Part shown: positions 15,591 through 27,015 of the stretch, one piece after another | How the letters are laid out: every line of letters starts with the position of its first letter | Numbering within the stretch: the stretch's first letter is position 1 | Assembly: GCF_003943465.1 (NCBI RefSeq) | Contig: NZ_RJPR01000001.1 | Location: 196,661 to 260,660 of the forward strand | Source of the DNA: Streptococcus cristatus | Lineage (GTDB): Bacteria; Bacillota; Bacilli; Lactobacillales; Streptococcaceae | Length of the DNA: 64,000 bases | Direction of reading: 5' to 3' | The notes under the pieces: model-generated | What the model was told of the DNA's origin: nothing | The model's database searches: none | What the model saw: only the letters and a program-made list of their open reading frames with translations | Program-made: the position numbers and the translations under genes

Positions 15591-16400
15591 ATGAATATCA
15601 AACGTATTTTTTGTGACATGGATGGTACATTATTAAATAGTGAAGGACGAGTGACTAACAACAATGCTGCCTTAATACGTGAAGCAGGGATTCCCATAAC
15701 TTTAGTATCTGCTAGAGCACCAATGGAAATGAAGGATGCCATAGAGGCCCTTCAATTAAAAGGTACCCAAGTTGCGTTTAACGGAGGATTAATTTATACA
15801 ATAGGCGATCATAATCAAGTCCTACCTATTCGTTCACAAACCATTAAAAAAAGCACAGTAAAGCAGTTGCTGAGAGGAATACGGCTGCATTTCCCTCAAG
15901 TTAGTTTATCTTATTACGATCTTAATAACTGGTATTGTGATAAAATAGATGAAGGAATCCTATACGAACATAGTTTAACTCAACAAACACCAACGTTTAT
16001 TCATAATGAAGATCAGTTTTTAGAAGGCCAAATAAATACTTTTAAGATTATGATGATTACTTTCGATGAAGCAAATATGCTAGAATTACAAAAATATCTT
16101 CAAAGTTTGGACTTACAAGAAATCACTATTCAACGTTCAGGTAAGGCCTATCTTGAAATTACACATGTCTTAGCCAAAAAATCTAAAGGAATTGCTTACA
16201 TCCTTCGAAAAGAGCAGTTGGCTAAAGAAGAAACGGCTGCATTTGGAGACGGACATAATGATTTGCCGATGCTTGAAATGGTAGGTTACCCTATTGTTAT
16301 GGATAATGCCTTTGATGACATCAAAGCGATAGCCTATAAAATAACGAAGTCTAATGATGAAGATGGCGTAGGATATGGGATTCAGAAATATTTAAAGTAG
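15591..16400 (+). CDS. Cof-type HAD-superfamily phosphatase
   Basis: 269 residues. HAD motif I is CDMDGTLLNS at residues 7-16, motif II is TLVSARAP near 39, motif III Lys lies in KKSKGIAYIL near 200, and motif IV is GDGHNDLPML near 222. The large cap after motif II makes it Cof type (C2B), usually sugar- or nucleotide-phosphate phosphatases; substrate unknown. I chose the ATG at 15591, which has an AAGAGAGGT ribosome-binding site and begins MNIKRIFCDMDG. It forms a two-gene operon with the LacI-family gene 10 bases downstream. Lower GC than its neighbours and its place behind a tRNA suggest acquisition by transfer. Confidence 0.88.
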   Translation: MNIKRIFCDMDGTLLNSEGRVTNNNAALIREAGIPITLVSARAPMEMKDAIEALQLKGTQVAFNGGLIYTIGDHNQVLPIRSQTIKKSTVKQLLRGIRLHFPQVSLSYYDLNNWYCDKIDEGILYEHSLTQQTPTFIHNEDQFLEGQINTFKIMMITFDEANMLELQKYLQSLDLQEITIQRSGKAYLEITHVLAKKSKGIAYILRKEQLAKEETAAFGDGHNDLPMLEMVGYPIVMDNAFDDIKAIAYKITKSNDEDGVGYGIQKYLK

Positions 16401-16410
16401 GACTCTTATA

Positions 16411-17355
16411 ATGACGAGTATTAGTGATATAGCTAAAAAAGCAGGCGTTGCTAAATCGACAGTTTCCCGTGTGATCAATCATCATCCACATGTTTCTGAT
16501 GAGACACGACAAAAAGTAATGGATCTTATCACTGAATTGGATTATATGCCAAATCAGCTAGCACGGGATTTAAGTCGAGGAAAAACACAAAAAATAGGTG
16601 TCGTCATTCCACACACGCGCCACCCGTATTTTACACAATTAATAAATGGTCTCCTAGATGCTGCTAAAGCTACCGACTATCAACTTGTTATGATGCCTTC
16701 AGATTACAACCAAGAATTAGAACTATCCTACCTGAAGCAACTCAAAAAGGAAGCTATTGACGCTTTAATCTTCACTTCAAGAGCTATTAGTCTTGATATG
16801 ATTGAAACCTATGCAAAATATGGACGCATAGTGGTTTGTGAAAAACTGCAGGGATATCAGCTCCTATCCTCCGCTTACCTTGACCGCTACTCTTCATTTG
16901 TGGATGCTTTTTCTGCTATGAAAGCACGAGATTTAGAACACTTAGTTTTGTTGTTTTCAAGAGATAATGAATCATCGGCTACCTATCAAACCGCATTATT
17001 AGCTTATCACGATGTTTATGGTCAACTATCGACTCCACATACGGTATTTGGGAATATCCACGACTTCAACGATGGCCTACATGTATCTCATCAATTGATA
17101 AAAGATGCTCACATCGATGGTGTATTAGCTACAAGTGATGAAGTTGCTGCTGGGCTCATAAAAGGATATGAAGAAAGTGGAAAAAAATGTCCCTATATTA
17201 TTGGTCAGGAACATTTATTAGTCGGGCAACTGTTGAAACTCCCAACTATAGACCACAAATCCTATTCATTAGGAAAATTAGCATTTAAACAAGCTTTATC
17301 TGAATCAATTAGTCAAGAAGTTTTGATCTCAGAATTTTTATCTCAAGGCGATTAG
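16411..17355 (+). CDS. LacI-family transcriptional repressor
   Basis: 314 residues. The N-terminal helix-turn-helix reads ISDIAKKAGVAKSTVSRVIN with the hinge helix LARDLSRGKTQKIGVVIP at about residue 50-70. The remainder is a periplasmic-binding-like ligand domain (HTRHPYFTQLINGLLDAAKA ... GVLATSDEVAAGLIKGY). The effector is not predictable. It probably binds the palindrome in its own promoter at 15538-15551. No transporter or sugar enzyme is adjacent apart from the HAD phosphatase, so it may act on genes elsewhere too. Confidence 0.88.
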   Translation: MTSISDIAKKAGVAKSTVSRVINHHPHVSDETRQKVMDLITELDYMPNQLARDLSRGKTQKIGVVIPHTRHPYFTQLINGLLDAAKATDYQLVMMPSDYNQELELSYLKQLKKEAIDALIFTSRAISLDMIETYAKYGRIVVCEKLQGYQLLSSAYLDRYSSFVDAFSAMKARDLEHLVLLFSRDNESSATYQTALLAYHDVYGQLSTPHTVFGNIHDFNDGLHVSHQLIKDAHIDGVLATSDEVAAGLIKGYEESGKKCPYIIGQEHLLVGQLLKLPTIDHKSYSLGKLAFKQALSESISQEVLISEFLSQGD

Positions 17356-17369
17356 TCATTAAAAGTAAT

Positions 17370-17408
17370 AAAAAAGTTTCCAACTATACGAAATTGGAAA
17401 CTTTTTTA
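17370..17408 (+). terminator. Terminator after the LacI-family gene
   Basis: AAAAAGTTTCCAA and TTGGAAACTTTTTT enclose a ten-base loop. It is symmetrical enough to work in both directions. Confidence 0.85.
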
Positions 17409-17510
17409 ATGATTCATAGTTTTAAACAGTTATTACTTGCCCCATTTTAAAATAATCAGATTTAAAATCATTCCAAGCATCTTCCAAAAATCACTTATAT
17501 TTCAATATAA

Positions 17511-17561
17511 AAAGACTTCAAACCATTGTTTTGGATCAATAGTTTGAAGTCTTTTTTACTT
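17511..17561 (-). terminator. Terminator after groEL
   Basis: AAAAAGACTTCAAAC and GTTTGAAGTCTTTTTT form a 15-base-pair stem. It lies about 40 bases past the groEL stop codon. Confidence 0.85.
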
Positions 17562-17599
17562 TATTGATTTCAAAAAAGTTGTACTTTCTTCGATGTGTC

Positions 17600-19527
<1,928 letters not shown>

Positions 19528-19550
19528 CTTTTTCCTCCAAAGATTAAATT

Positions 19551-19577
19551 TTAGCACTCTACGATACCGAGTGCTAA
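19551..19577 (-). promoter_or_regulatory. CIRCE operator (HrcA site)
   Basis: TTAGCACTC, nine bases, GAGTGCTAA: a perfect match to the CIRCE consensus. It lies between the groES promoter and the groES start, where HrcA binding blocks transcription until heat or misfolded protein titrates GroEL. Confidence 0.97.
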
Positions 19578-19589
19578 TCTATAGTTATT

Positions 19590-19617
19590 ATTTTATCACT
19601 TGGTCAGAAATAGTCAA
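19590..19617 (-). promoter_or_regulatory. groESL promoter
   Basis: On the minus strand TTGACT (19612-19617) and TAAAAT (19590-19595) are 16 bases apart, directly upstream of CIRCE. Confidence 0.8.
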
Positions 19618-19650
19618 GAAAAAACTTTGCCGAATGACAAAGTTTTTGGG
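19618..19650 (-). terminator. Terminator upstream of groESL
   Basis: CAAAAACTTTG and CAAAGTTTTTT pair around an eight-base loop on the minus strand. It separates the small frame at 19669 from the groESL promoter. Confidence 0.7.
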
Positions 19651-19668
19651 GGAAATTAATTGGAAACA

Positions 19669-19851
19669 TTATTGAGCTAACTTCAATTTCTCTTCAAAAT
19701 CATCAATAACCTTTTGCAAATTTAGTCTACCCTTGTAGATGCCATAGCCAAAGACTAGCATGGCAAGAATTCCCAAAACAGCTAAGATGACTCCTACGAT
19801 GAAAAGAAGCAGATTGGTTCGATGAAAGAGATAGATCAGGACAAAACTGAT
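19669..19851 (-). pseudogene. Small membrane-protein frame without a normal start
   Basis: An open frame on the minus strand reads ISFVLIYLFHRTNLLLFIVG, VILAVLGILAMLVFGYGIYK, GRLNLQKVIDDFEEKLKLAQ and a stop: one or two hydrophobic helices and a charged C-terminal helix. Upstream an in-frame TGA closes it, and between there and the hydrophobic part no ATG, GTG or TTG occurs. AAAGGA precedes an ATC at 19849-19851. It may be a remnant, or start at ATC or at an internal TTG. Terminators flank both sides, so it has no visible promoter. Confidence 0.35.
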
Positions 19852-19865
19852 TACTTCCTTTCAAA

Positions 19866-19900
19866 AAACGAAGGTAGCCTCATGAAATACCTTCGTTTCT
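19866..19900 (-). terminator. Terminator after the ABC exporter operon
   Basis: ACGAAGGTA and TACCTTCGT with an eleven-base loop, followed by TTTTT on the minus strand, just past the stop of the second exporter gene. Confidence 0.8.
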
Positions 19901-19908
19901 GTAAGTCT

Positions 19909-21687
19909 TTATTCAAATACAAATTGATTGTGGTAGAGCTCCGAATAGAATCCGCCCAGTTGCAACAGCTCCCTGTGATTGCCTCTTTCAATGACTTCCC
20001 CATCTTTTAAGACAATAATCTGGTCCGCATTCAATATAGTCTTTAAGCGGTGAGCGATGACAAAGCTGGTTCGACCTGCCACAATGGCCTCCATCGCGCT
20101 CTGGATCTTGCTCTCGGTTACCGTATCAACATTAGAGGTGGCCTCATCCAAGATCAGCACTTGAGGATCCGTCAAAAGGGTTCGAGCGATTGAAATCAAT
20201 TGCTTTTGACCTGTTGAAAAGATGTTTTGATCATCATCTACGATTGTGTCGTATTTATCAGGCAAGCTTTCAATATACTCGTGAATATGGGTGGCACGCG
20301 CAGCGATTTCAACCATCTCCTGACTTGCATCTGGCACTCCAAATCTAATATTGTCTCGAATGGTTCCGCTGAACAAGACAGAATCTTGCAAAACGATACC
20401 GACATGACTGCGCAAGCTATCCAAGTCATAGTCTCGGATATCGCGTCCGTCAAATTCGATGCTGCCCTTATCCACATCGTAAAAGCGATTGATCAGGTTC
20501 ATAATAGTCGTCTTGCCTGACCCTGTCGGTCCTACAACAGCAATCATCTTCCCTTTTGGCGCTGAAATGGAAACATCTTTCAAAATCGGTTTGCCTTCTA
20601 CATAAGAGAAATCCACATGCTTTATCTCGACGCCTTCTTTCAGCTCGGTAAAGGCCGGAGCATTCTGTGGACGCACTTCCCCAGGCGCATCAAACATTTC
20701 CTGAATCCGATCCGCGCCAGTGAAAGCCAGCTGCAGACTTCCCCAGCTTGCCGCAACCTGAATGATAGGCTGATAGTATTGTTGAGAAAACTGTGTAAAG
20801 GTTGAAATCAGACCAATGGCTACTGAGGTCTTCACATTAGGATCATTGAGCATAATGGCTGAACCCACAAAAATCACGATAGCCGTATTGATCAGGCTCA
20901 TTCCGTTCATGACAGGAAAGAGCAAGCCAGCAAAAGCGCGTCCTTTAAAGGTTGCTGACCGAACCTTATCATTTTGCTGGACAAAGCCTTTGATAACTTC
21001 GTCTTGCATTCCCTGCACAATAACTGCCTTCTGGCCGGAAATCGTCTCATCCATGTAAGCATTGAGCTGACCGACTTCTTTTTGCTGCAAGTCTGTGTAC
21101 TTGCGAGCCAGCTTGACGATGGATACCAAGACAATGATGGCTACTGGCGTACTGGCAATCGTCACCCAAGCTAAAGTCGCATGCCGCATAAACATGATGA
21201 TAATCAGGCCGATGTAGAGAGCGATATTGCTCATCACTTGGACTAGACTCTCGTTGAAAGCCTGCAAGATATTATCCAAATCACTGGTAAAACGCGACAA
21301 GATATCCCCGTCTTGATGGCGGTCAAAGAAGGAAACGGTCAAACGAGCCAATTTCCCAAAGAGACCCTTACGCATTTCATTGGTTGAGTAAGAAATGATC
21401 CGACTCATCAATAGCATGTAGATCAAGCTAGATAGCGAAAGGAAAATGAAAGCCAGCGCCAAATTCCACATGATTCCTTGGAAAGCGGCAAAGGCTGAAA
21501 CATCACCTGAAGCAAGCTTGCCACTCGCAAAAGCACTACCCAACTCCACCAGCTCACTGATGGCTAGACCTGTAAAAATCGGAAAGAGAACCTGTAAAAC
21601 CGTCGAGATGACAATCATAATCATGACGACCAAAAAGGCCAGTTTATACTGTTTAAAATATTGCCAGAAAAATTTTGCTGTTTTCAT
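19909..21687 (-). CDS. ABC-type multidrug exporter, half-transporter B
   Basis: 592 residues: six membrane helices (to about residue 320) and a nucleotide-binding domain with Walker A VGPTGSGKTT near 383, Walker B VLILDEATSN near 510 and switch His in IAHRLKT. The signature reads FSTGQKQ instead of LSGGQ, as in the degenerate partner of some heterodimeric exporters. The real start is the ATG at 21687 (MKTAKFFWQYFKQYKLAF), one base after the stop of its partner; the longer frame begins inside that gene. Together they resemble the PatA/PatB type of drug exporter. Confidence 0.87.
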   Translation of the reverse strand: MKTAKFFWQYFKQYKLAFLVVMIMIVISTVLQVLFPIFTGLAISELVELGSAFASGKLASGDVSAFAAFQGIMWNLALAFIFLSLSSLIYMLLMSRIISYSTNEMRKGLFGKLARLTVSFFDRHQDGDILSRFTSDLDNILQAFNESLVQVMSNIALYIGLIIIMFMRHATLAWVTIASTPVAIIVLVSIVKLARKYTDLQQKEVGQLNAYMDETISGQKAVIVQGMQDEVIKGFVQQNDKVRSATFKGRAFAGLLFPVMNGMSLINTAIVIFVGSAIMLNDPNVKTSVAIGLISTFTQFSQQYYQPIIQVAASWGSLQLAFTGADRIQEMFDAPGEVRPQNAPAFTELKEGVEIKHVDFSYVEGKPILKDVSISAPKGKMIAVVGPTGSGKTTIMNLINRFYDVDKGSIEFDGRDIRDYDLDSLRSHVGIVLQDSVLFSGTIRDNIRFGVPDASQEMVEIAARATHIHEYIESLPDKYDTIVDDDQNIFSTGQKQLISIARTLLTDPQVLILDEATSNVDTVTESKIQSAMEAIVAGRTSFVIAHRLKTILNADQIIVLKDGEVIERGNHRELLQLGGFYSELYHNQFVFE

Positions 21688-21688
21688 C

Positions 21689-23395
21689 TTAGTCCTCCTT
21701 TCCTTTTTGAGTCTCATAAATTTCTCGGTAGACATCATTTGTAGCAACCAAGTCTGCGTGTCTACCTTGCCCAATCAAGCGCCCTTGATCTAGCACCAAA
21801 ATCTTGTCCGCATGAACAACGGAGCTAATCTTCTGGGCAATGATGATGGTCGTTGTTCCCTTCAAATCCTTGTTCAGCGCCTCTTGAACCAGTTTTTCGG
21901 ACTTGGCATCCAGAGCGGAAGTCGAGTCATCTAGGATAAGAATATTGGGATTGCTGACGACACCACGCGCGATGGACATTCTCTGCTTTTGTCCGCCAGA
22001 GAAATTATTTCCCCGTTCTTCGACTTGGCTGTTGTAGGTATCTTCCATGCGATTGATAAACTCGCTTGCCTGAGCAATTCGCGCCGCCTGTTCTAATTCT
22101 GGCAGGCTAGCATTTTGCTTTCCTTGGCGCAGATTGTCCGCAATCGTCCCCTTAAATAAAATAGCTTTTTGCAGAACGATAGAGACATTTTTTCTTAGCA
22201 AAGCTTCACTAATCTCTCGCAAGTCCTTGCCACCAATTTTGATGGAACCTTCTTGAGGATCAAAAAGACGCGGAATGAGCTGAGCCAGAGTTGATTTTCC
22301 TGCTCCTGTCGCTCCGACAACACCAATCATCTCTCCTGGTTTGACTTCAAAGCTAATATCCTTGAGCATGGGCTCTGTATCTGTCGGATAGGTAAAGGTC
22401 ACATGGTCAAAGACCAGACTACCTTCCAGATCTTCTTCAACTTCATGCTTGAAGGTCATCGCTGGCTCTGTATCCAAGACCTCCTTGATCCGCCGAATCG
22501 ATACCATTGCACGCGTAACGGTATTGCCCAGAAAGCCAACCATGATGATGGTAAACATAATTTGATTCAAATAAGAAATGAAAGAGACAATCGAGCTAAC
22601 CAAGCCTGGATCCATCTGTATCATGCTAGACAAGAGCCACATGGTCAGATAGACAGCCCCGTAGCCGACGATCATCATCATTGGTTGAACGATCGAAAAG
22701 GCGTATCCAATAAAGAGATTTTGCTCCAAAAGTTCATCTGAAACTTGCGTAAATTTCTGATACTGTTCTCTCTCCTGCACGAAAGATTTGACGACACGGA
22801 CGCCACGCAGGTTTTCTTTGGCAATCGAATTGATCTTTTCTAAGAGGACTTGGAATTTGGCAAAGCGTGGACCCATCAAGCCCATCATTACTCCTGTCAA
22901 AAAGAAGACCAAAAAGACCATCAAGACAATGACCCACCACAAGGAAGGAATGGTCACCACCGCCAAAATAAAGGAACCTAAAAATAAAATAGGCAGGCGG
23001 AATAAAATCTGAAACATCATCATGACCAAATTTTGTACTTGGTTGATGTCGTTTGTCATTCGGACGACGAGATTCCCCGCATTGAACTGTTCAATATTGG
23101 CATAAGAGAAGGTCTGGATTTTCCGAAAGGTCTTTTCCCGTAAATCTGACGACACACCTTGGGAAATATAGGCTGCTAGAGTCACATTTGCCCCGCCAGC
23201 GAGCAAGCCAACAAGACCAAAGCCTAGCAACCATGCCCCCAAACGATAGATTTCTTGCCGATTTCCTGCCAAAAGAGCATTTAAGACATCTTTGAGATAC
23301 AGGGGCTGCAACAGCGAGCTAGCCAGCATCAGCGATGTCATAAGAAGAGATAGAAAGATAAATAATTTATAGGCTGATAAAGCTTTTCTGAACAT
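21689..23395 (-). CDS. ABC-type multidrug exporter, half-transporter A
   Basis: 568 residues with six membrane helices and a complete ATPase domain: Walker A VGATGAGKST near residue 366, signature FSGGQKQ near 468, and ILILDDSTSAL near 489. The Walker B is followed by Asp (DD) rather than the catalytic Glu, so this half probably forms the degenerate ATP site of a heterodimer while the other half supplies the Glu. The start at 23395 (MFRKALSAYKLFIF) has a GAGGAGGAATT ribosome-binding site. First gene of a two-gene operon; substrate unknown. Confidence 0.87.
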   Translation of the reverse strand: MFRKALSAYKLFIFLSLLMTSLMLASSLLQPLYLKDVLNALLAGNRQEIYRLGAWLLGFGLVGLLAGGANVTLAAYISQGVSSDLREKTFRKIQTFSYANIEQFNAGNLVVRMTNDINQVQNLVMMMFQILFRLPILFLGSFILAVVTIPSLWWVIVLMVFLVFFLTGVMMGLMGPRFAKFQVLLEKINSIAKENLRGVRVVKSFVQEREQYQKFTQVSDELLEQNLFIGYAFSIVQPMMMIVGYGAVYLTMWLLSSMIQMDPGLVSSIVSFISYLNQIMFTIIMVGFLGNTVTRAMVSIRRIKEVLDTEPAMTFKHEVEEDLEGSLVFDHVTFTYPTDTEPMLKDISFEVKPGEMIGVVGATGAGKSTLAQLIPRLFDPQEGSIKIGGKDLREISEALLRKNVSIVLQKAILFKGTIADNLRQGKQNASLPELEQAARIAQASEFINRMEDTYNSQVEERGNNFSGGQKQRMSIARGVVSNPNILILDDSTSALDAKSEKLVQEALNKDLKGTTTIIIAQKISSVVHADKILVLDQGRLIGQGRHADLVATNDVYREIYETQKGKED

Positions 23396-23435
23396 AATTC
23401 CTCCTCGTAGATTTTTAACTTTGTTTAGCTTCCTT

Positions 23436-23463
23436 ACTATATCACACATAAAAACAATGTCAA
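23436..23463 (-). promoter_or_regulatory. Promoter of the ABC exporter operon
   Basis: On the minus strand TTGACA (23458-23463) and TATAGT (23436-23441), 16 bases apart, about 40 bases before the start codon. No inverted repeat suggesting an operator was noticed. Confidence 0.7.
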
Positions 23464-23552
23464 GTAAGAAATTTCAGTTATTATATGGTACAATATAATA
23501 AATAACTCTAAATTGATTGAGTCCTTTTATAGGTCTCGTACAAGGAGAAAAG

Positions 23553-24569
23553 ATGGATAAACAACGAATTGCTGTGGTTGGCCCCGGTTCTTGGGGAACG
23601 GCTCTATCGCAAGTCCTCAATGATAATGGCCATGAAGTCCGGATTTGGGGCAATATTGCAGAGCAGATTGACGAGATCAATAACCAGCATACAAACAAAC
23701 GCTATTTCAAAAATGTGGTTTTAAGCGAAGAAATCAAGGCTTATCATGACTTGAAAGATGCTCTAGAAAACGTAGATGCTGTGCTTTTTGTCGTGCCGAC
23801 TAAGGTGACCCGTCTGGTAGCCAAACAAGTTGCGCAAACCTTGGATCACAAGGTAAAAATCATGCATGCATCCAAGGGACTGGAGCCTAACAGCCACCAA
23901 CGGATTTCGACTATTCTGGAAGAGGAAATCCCTGCAGACTTGCGTAGCGAGATTGTCGTTGTTTCAGGTCCTAGCCACGCTGAGGAAACCATCGTCCGCG
24001 ACATTACCCTGATTACCGCAGCATCTAAGGATCTTGAAACAGCTAAATATGTGCAGGAACTCTTCAGCAACCATTACTTCCGCCTCTACACCAATACCGA
24101 TGTCGTCGGCGTAGAAACAGCAGGTGCTCTGAAAAATATCATCGCAGTTGGAGCCGGAGCTCTCCACGGACTGAGCTATGGTGACAATGCCAAAGCTGCC
24201 ATCATCACACGCGGTCTGGCTGAAATTACCCGACTTGGTGTCAAACTGGGAGCCAACCCTCTGACTTACAGCGGTCTTTCTGGTGTCGGCGACTTGATTG
24301 TCACAGGAACTTCTGTCCACTCTCGCAACTGGCGGGCCGGCGATGCGTTGGGTCGTGGCGAGAAACTGGCTGATATTGAAGCTAATATGGGCATGGTTAT
24401 CGAAGGAATCTCTACAACCAAGGCAGCCTACGAACTGGCTCAGGAGCTCGGTGTCTACATGCCAATTACCCAAGCTATTTACAAGGTCATCTACGACGGC
24501 CATGATATCAAAGATGCCATTCATGATATGATGAGCAATGAATTCAAAGCTGAAAATGAGTGGTCTTAA
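23553..24569 (+). CDS. gpsA: NAD(P)-dependent glycerol-3-phosphate dehydrogenase
   Basis: 338 residues. It reduces dihydroxyacetone phosphate to sn-glycerol-3-phosphate for phospholipid and teichoic acid synthesis. The Rossmann fingerprint [13 protein letters not shown] is at the N-terminus (residues 9-21), the catalytic Lys lies in [12 protein letters not shown] near 196, and [12 protein letters not shown] near 250 is typical. The ATG at 23553 follows AAGGAGAAAAG. galU follows after 30 bases, so the pair is probably cotranscribed, as in pneumococcus. Confidence 0.96.
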   Translation: MDKQRIAVVGPGSWGTALSQVLNDNGHEVRIWGNIAEQIDEINNQHTNKRYFKNVVLSEEIKAYHDLKDALENVDAVLFVVPTKVTRLVAKQVAQTLDHKVKIMHASKGLEPNSHQRISTILEEEIPADLRSEIVVVSGPSHAEETIVRDITLITAASKDLETAKYVQELFSNHYFRLYTNTDVVGVETAGALKNIIAVGAGALHGLSYGDNAKAAIITRGLAEITRLGVKLGANPLTYSGLSGVGDLIVTGTSVHSRNWRAGDALGRGEKLADIEANMGMVIEGISTTKAAYELAQELGVYMPITQAIYKVIYDGHDIKDAIHDMMSNEFKAENEWS

Positions 24570-24599
24570 TTCATAGTATTTTTTATAAAGGAGAAATTT

Positions 24600-25502
24600 A
24601 TGTCAAAAGTCAGAAAAGCAGTCATCCCTGCAGCCGGTCTCGGAACCCGCTTCTTGCCAGCCACTAAGGCACTGGCCAAGGAAATGCTGCCAATCGTTGA
24701 CAAACCAACTATTCAGTTTATCGTCGAAGAAGCTCTCAAATCTGGAATCAAAGACATTCTAGTTGTCACAGGGAAGTCAAAACGCTCCATCGAGGACCAC
24801 TTTGACTCCAACTTTGAATTAGAATACAACCTCAAAGAAAAAGGCAAGAACGACTTGCTCAAGTTGGTGGATGAGACCACTGGTATTGGTTTGCATTTTA
24901 TCCGTCAGAGTCATCCACGTGGACTAGGGGATGCTGTTTTACAAGCTAAAGCCTTTGTCGGAAATGAACCTTTTGTGGTCATGCTAGGTGATGATTTGAT
25001 GGACATTACCAATGACAAGGCAGTGCCACTCACCAAACAACTCATGGATGACTACGCAGCAACCCACGCATCTACCATTGCAGTTATGCAGGTTCCTCAC
25101 GAAGAAGTCTCTGCTTATGGCGTTATTGCACCGCAAGGCGAAGGCGTCAATGGCCTCTACAGCGTTGAAAAATTTGTTGAAAAACCAGCACCAGAGGATG
25201 CGCCAAGTGATTTGGCGATTATCGGACGCTACCTGCTAACACCAGAAATTTTTGAAATCTTGGAGAAACAAACTCCTGGTGCGGGCAATGAAATTCAACT
25301 GACTGATGCCATCGATACCCTCAACAAAACTCAGCGCGTCTTTGCCCGTGAATTCAAAGGCGACCGCTATGATGTCGGCGACAAGTTTGGCTTCATGAAA
25401 ACTTCTATCGATTACGCCCTCAAACACCCTCAGGTTAAGGATGATTTGAAGCAATACATTATCGATTTAGGCAAAAAATTAGATAAGAAAACGAAGAAAT
25501 AA
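24600..25502 (+). CDS. galU: UTP-glucose-1-phosphate uridylyltransferase
   Basis: 300 residues. It makes UDP-glucose, the donor for capsule or cell-wall glycans and glycolipids. The nucleotide-binding motif [20 protein letters not shown] is at residues 11-30, metal site in VMLGDDLMD near 129, and VEKFVEKP near 190. The ATG has an AAGGAGAAATT ribosome-binding site. Second gene after gpsA. Confidence 0.96.
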   Translation: MSKVRKAVIPAAGLGTRFLPATKALAKEMLPIVDKPTIQFIVEEALKSGIKDILVVTGKSKRSIEDHFDSNFELEYNLKEKGKNDLLKLVDETTGIGLHFIRQSHPRGLGDAVLQAKAFVGNEPFVVMLGDDLMDITNDKAVPLTKQLMDDYAATHASTIAVMQVPHEEVSAYGVIAPQGEGVNGLYSVEKFVEKPAPEDAPSDLAIIGRYLLTPEIFEILEKQTPGAGNEIQLTDAIDTLNKTQRVFAREFKGDRYDVGDKFGFMKTSIDYALKHPQVKDDLKQYIIDLGKKLDKKTKK

Positions 25503-25793
25503 TAGAAGTGCACAAGCAATAGATTAGCTGATGCATCAGCTTTTAACACTATACAGAAAAAACACCTAGATTTACTAGGTGTTAGATTGAAGAAAAAGTC
25601 CATTTTGGACAATTTCTTCAATCTTTTTCTTTTGCTGGATAAAGTAAAAAAACTCTTAAAAATAATATCACATCGACATCTCTAAGAGTTTTCACTATAT
25701 GGTAATCAACCTCTATCAGCAATAGAAAAATTGCTGACAGAGGTTGGCAACATTTTGGAATACCACTTTAAAAAGCGGTATTGAGTTCATTTC
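25503..25793. other. Hairpin-rich intergenic region between galU and the rhomboid gene
   Basis: Five stem-loops lie in a row: 25561-25583 (AACACCTAG/CTAGGTGTT), 25585-25623 (GATTGAAGAAA/TTTCTTCAATC with an inner GTCC/GGAC, then TTTTTC, the likely galU terminator), 25651-25690 (AACTCTTA/TAAGAGTT), 25708-25745 (AACCTCT.TCAGCAA/TTGCTGA.AGAGGTT) and 25760-25781 (ATACC.CTTT/AAG.GGTAT). No open frame is convincing. The last ones may end the minus-strand rhomboid transcript. Confidence 0.6.
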
Positions 25794-26476
25794 TCAAAAA
25801 ATTGGTCGTTGAAAAGTCAGAAAAATCAAAATAGCTGCTAATCCAAGGTAGGCTACCAGTGCTAAAAACCGTTGAGTCTTGCTAAAAGCGTAGCGCTCTC
25901 CCGATACTGGTAAGATCACAGCTCCTAAAGCTCCACCGACTAGACCACCCAAGTGGCCTGCAAGACTAATTCCCGGTAAAAAACTCATGACCAAATTAAC
26001 AGCCAGCAGGCTCATATAGGACTGACCCAGCTGCTGTAGATAGTAGTTCCGAGTAGCAAAACGAAGCACAACAACGGAAGCAAAAAGGCCGAAAAGAGCA
26101 GTAGAAGCCCCAGCTGCCAAGCTATTGGGTGAAAAATAGACCACGAATAAATTCCCCATCACGCCTGACATCAGTATAGGATCAAGAATTTCCAAGAGCC
26201 AAAGATAGCCTCAATCTGTCGACCAAGAAAGTAGAGCGTCAGCATGTTGACCACAAAATGCTCCAAGCCAATATGGATAAAAATAGCAGCAAAAACCCGC
26301 CAAAACTGCTCCGGCAGCGCTTGAATCGTGTAACCGTGCACGGCTCCAAAGTGATACAAGGCTTCGGAACTGCTGTATTGAAAACCGTAAGAAAGAAACA
26401 TCAAGACAAAAACAAGGCTCGTTAGGATAAGCAGGATGCTTGTCACAGGATAGTCTCTATCAAAGATTTGTTTCAT
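25794..26476 (-). pseudogene. Rhomboid intramembrane serine protease, frameshifted
   Basis: Two overlapping frames together make a complete rhomboid. The first (26476-26171) has the N-terminal helix and HIGLEHFVVNMLTLYFLG, the conserved His-Asn region, then ends GSWKFLILY. The second (from about 26180 to 25794) continues LMSGVMGNLFVVYFSPNS, the catalytic serine in AAGASTALFGLFA, and the catalytic His in AGHLGGLVGG. Around 26172-26176 the sequence has CTATACTGATG where CTATACCTGATG would keep the frame, so a single C is missing. Neither part alone could cleave. The gene sits after the folate cycloligase gene with overlapping ends, as in pneumococcus. Confidence 0.82.
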
Positions 26477-26996
26477 AAATGAGTAACTCCTTTACTGCGA
26501 CATCATGTTGAGCTGGTGTAAATTCTGCCTGTTGGACTGCATAAATAGTGCTGATGGATGCTCCTTCATAATCAGCCAGATAGCGGTCATAGTAGCCGCC
26601 TCCGTAACCAATCCGAAAGCCTTGAGAATTAAAGACCACACCCGGCACATGAATCAGATCAATCTCCGTCTTCTCCACAGCCTCTTCACTTATTGGCTCC
26701 AGCAGACCAAAAGAGCTTTTTTGTAGGCGACTTTTATCATAGTCCACAAATATCATCCGACCTTGGCCATAGGTTTTGGGCACCAAAACCCGCTTGCCAT
26801 CCAACTGAGCCTGCTTGATAAAGGCTGCGGTAGAGACTTCATGCGGCATAGAAAGATAGGTAGCGATAACCTGAGCGTTTTGATAAGCTGCTGAATTGAG
26901 CAAGTGTTGGGTTAGCCAGTTATCTGCCTGCTCTTTTTCTTTTCCCGACAGTTTCTTCATTTGCTTTAGTACAGTTTGTCGTAGTTCTTTTTTCAT
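26460..26996 (-). CDS. 5-formyltetrahydrofolate cyclo-ligase
   Basis: 178 residues. It converts 5-formyl-THF to 5,10-methenyl-THF using ATP. The C-terminal signature GFRIGYGGGYYDRYLADY near residue 125 and FVDYDKSRL are diagnostic. I take the ATG at 26996 (MKKELRQTVLKQMKKLS); a GTG three codons upstream is possible. Its 3' end overlaps the rhomboid start by 17 bases, so they are cotranscribed, and the N-acetyl-diaminopimelate deacetylase gene lies just upstream. Confidence 0.9.
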   Translation of the reverse strand: MKKELRQTVLKQMKKLSGKEKEQADNWLTQHLLNSAAYQNAQVIATYLSMPHEVSTAAFIKQAQLDGKRVLVPKTYGQGRMIFVDYDKSRLQKSSFGLLEPISEEAVEKTEIDLIHVPGVVFNSQGFRIGYGGGYYDRYLADYEGASISTIYAVQQAEFTPAQHDVAVKELLIYETNL

Positions 26997-27015
26997 GCGG
27001 CTCACCCCACCTTTT

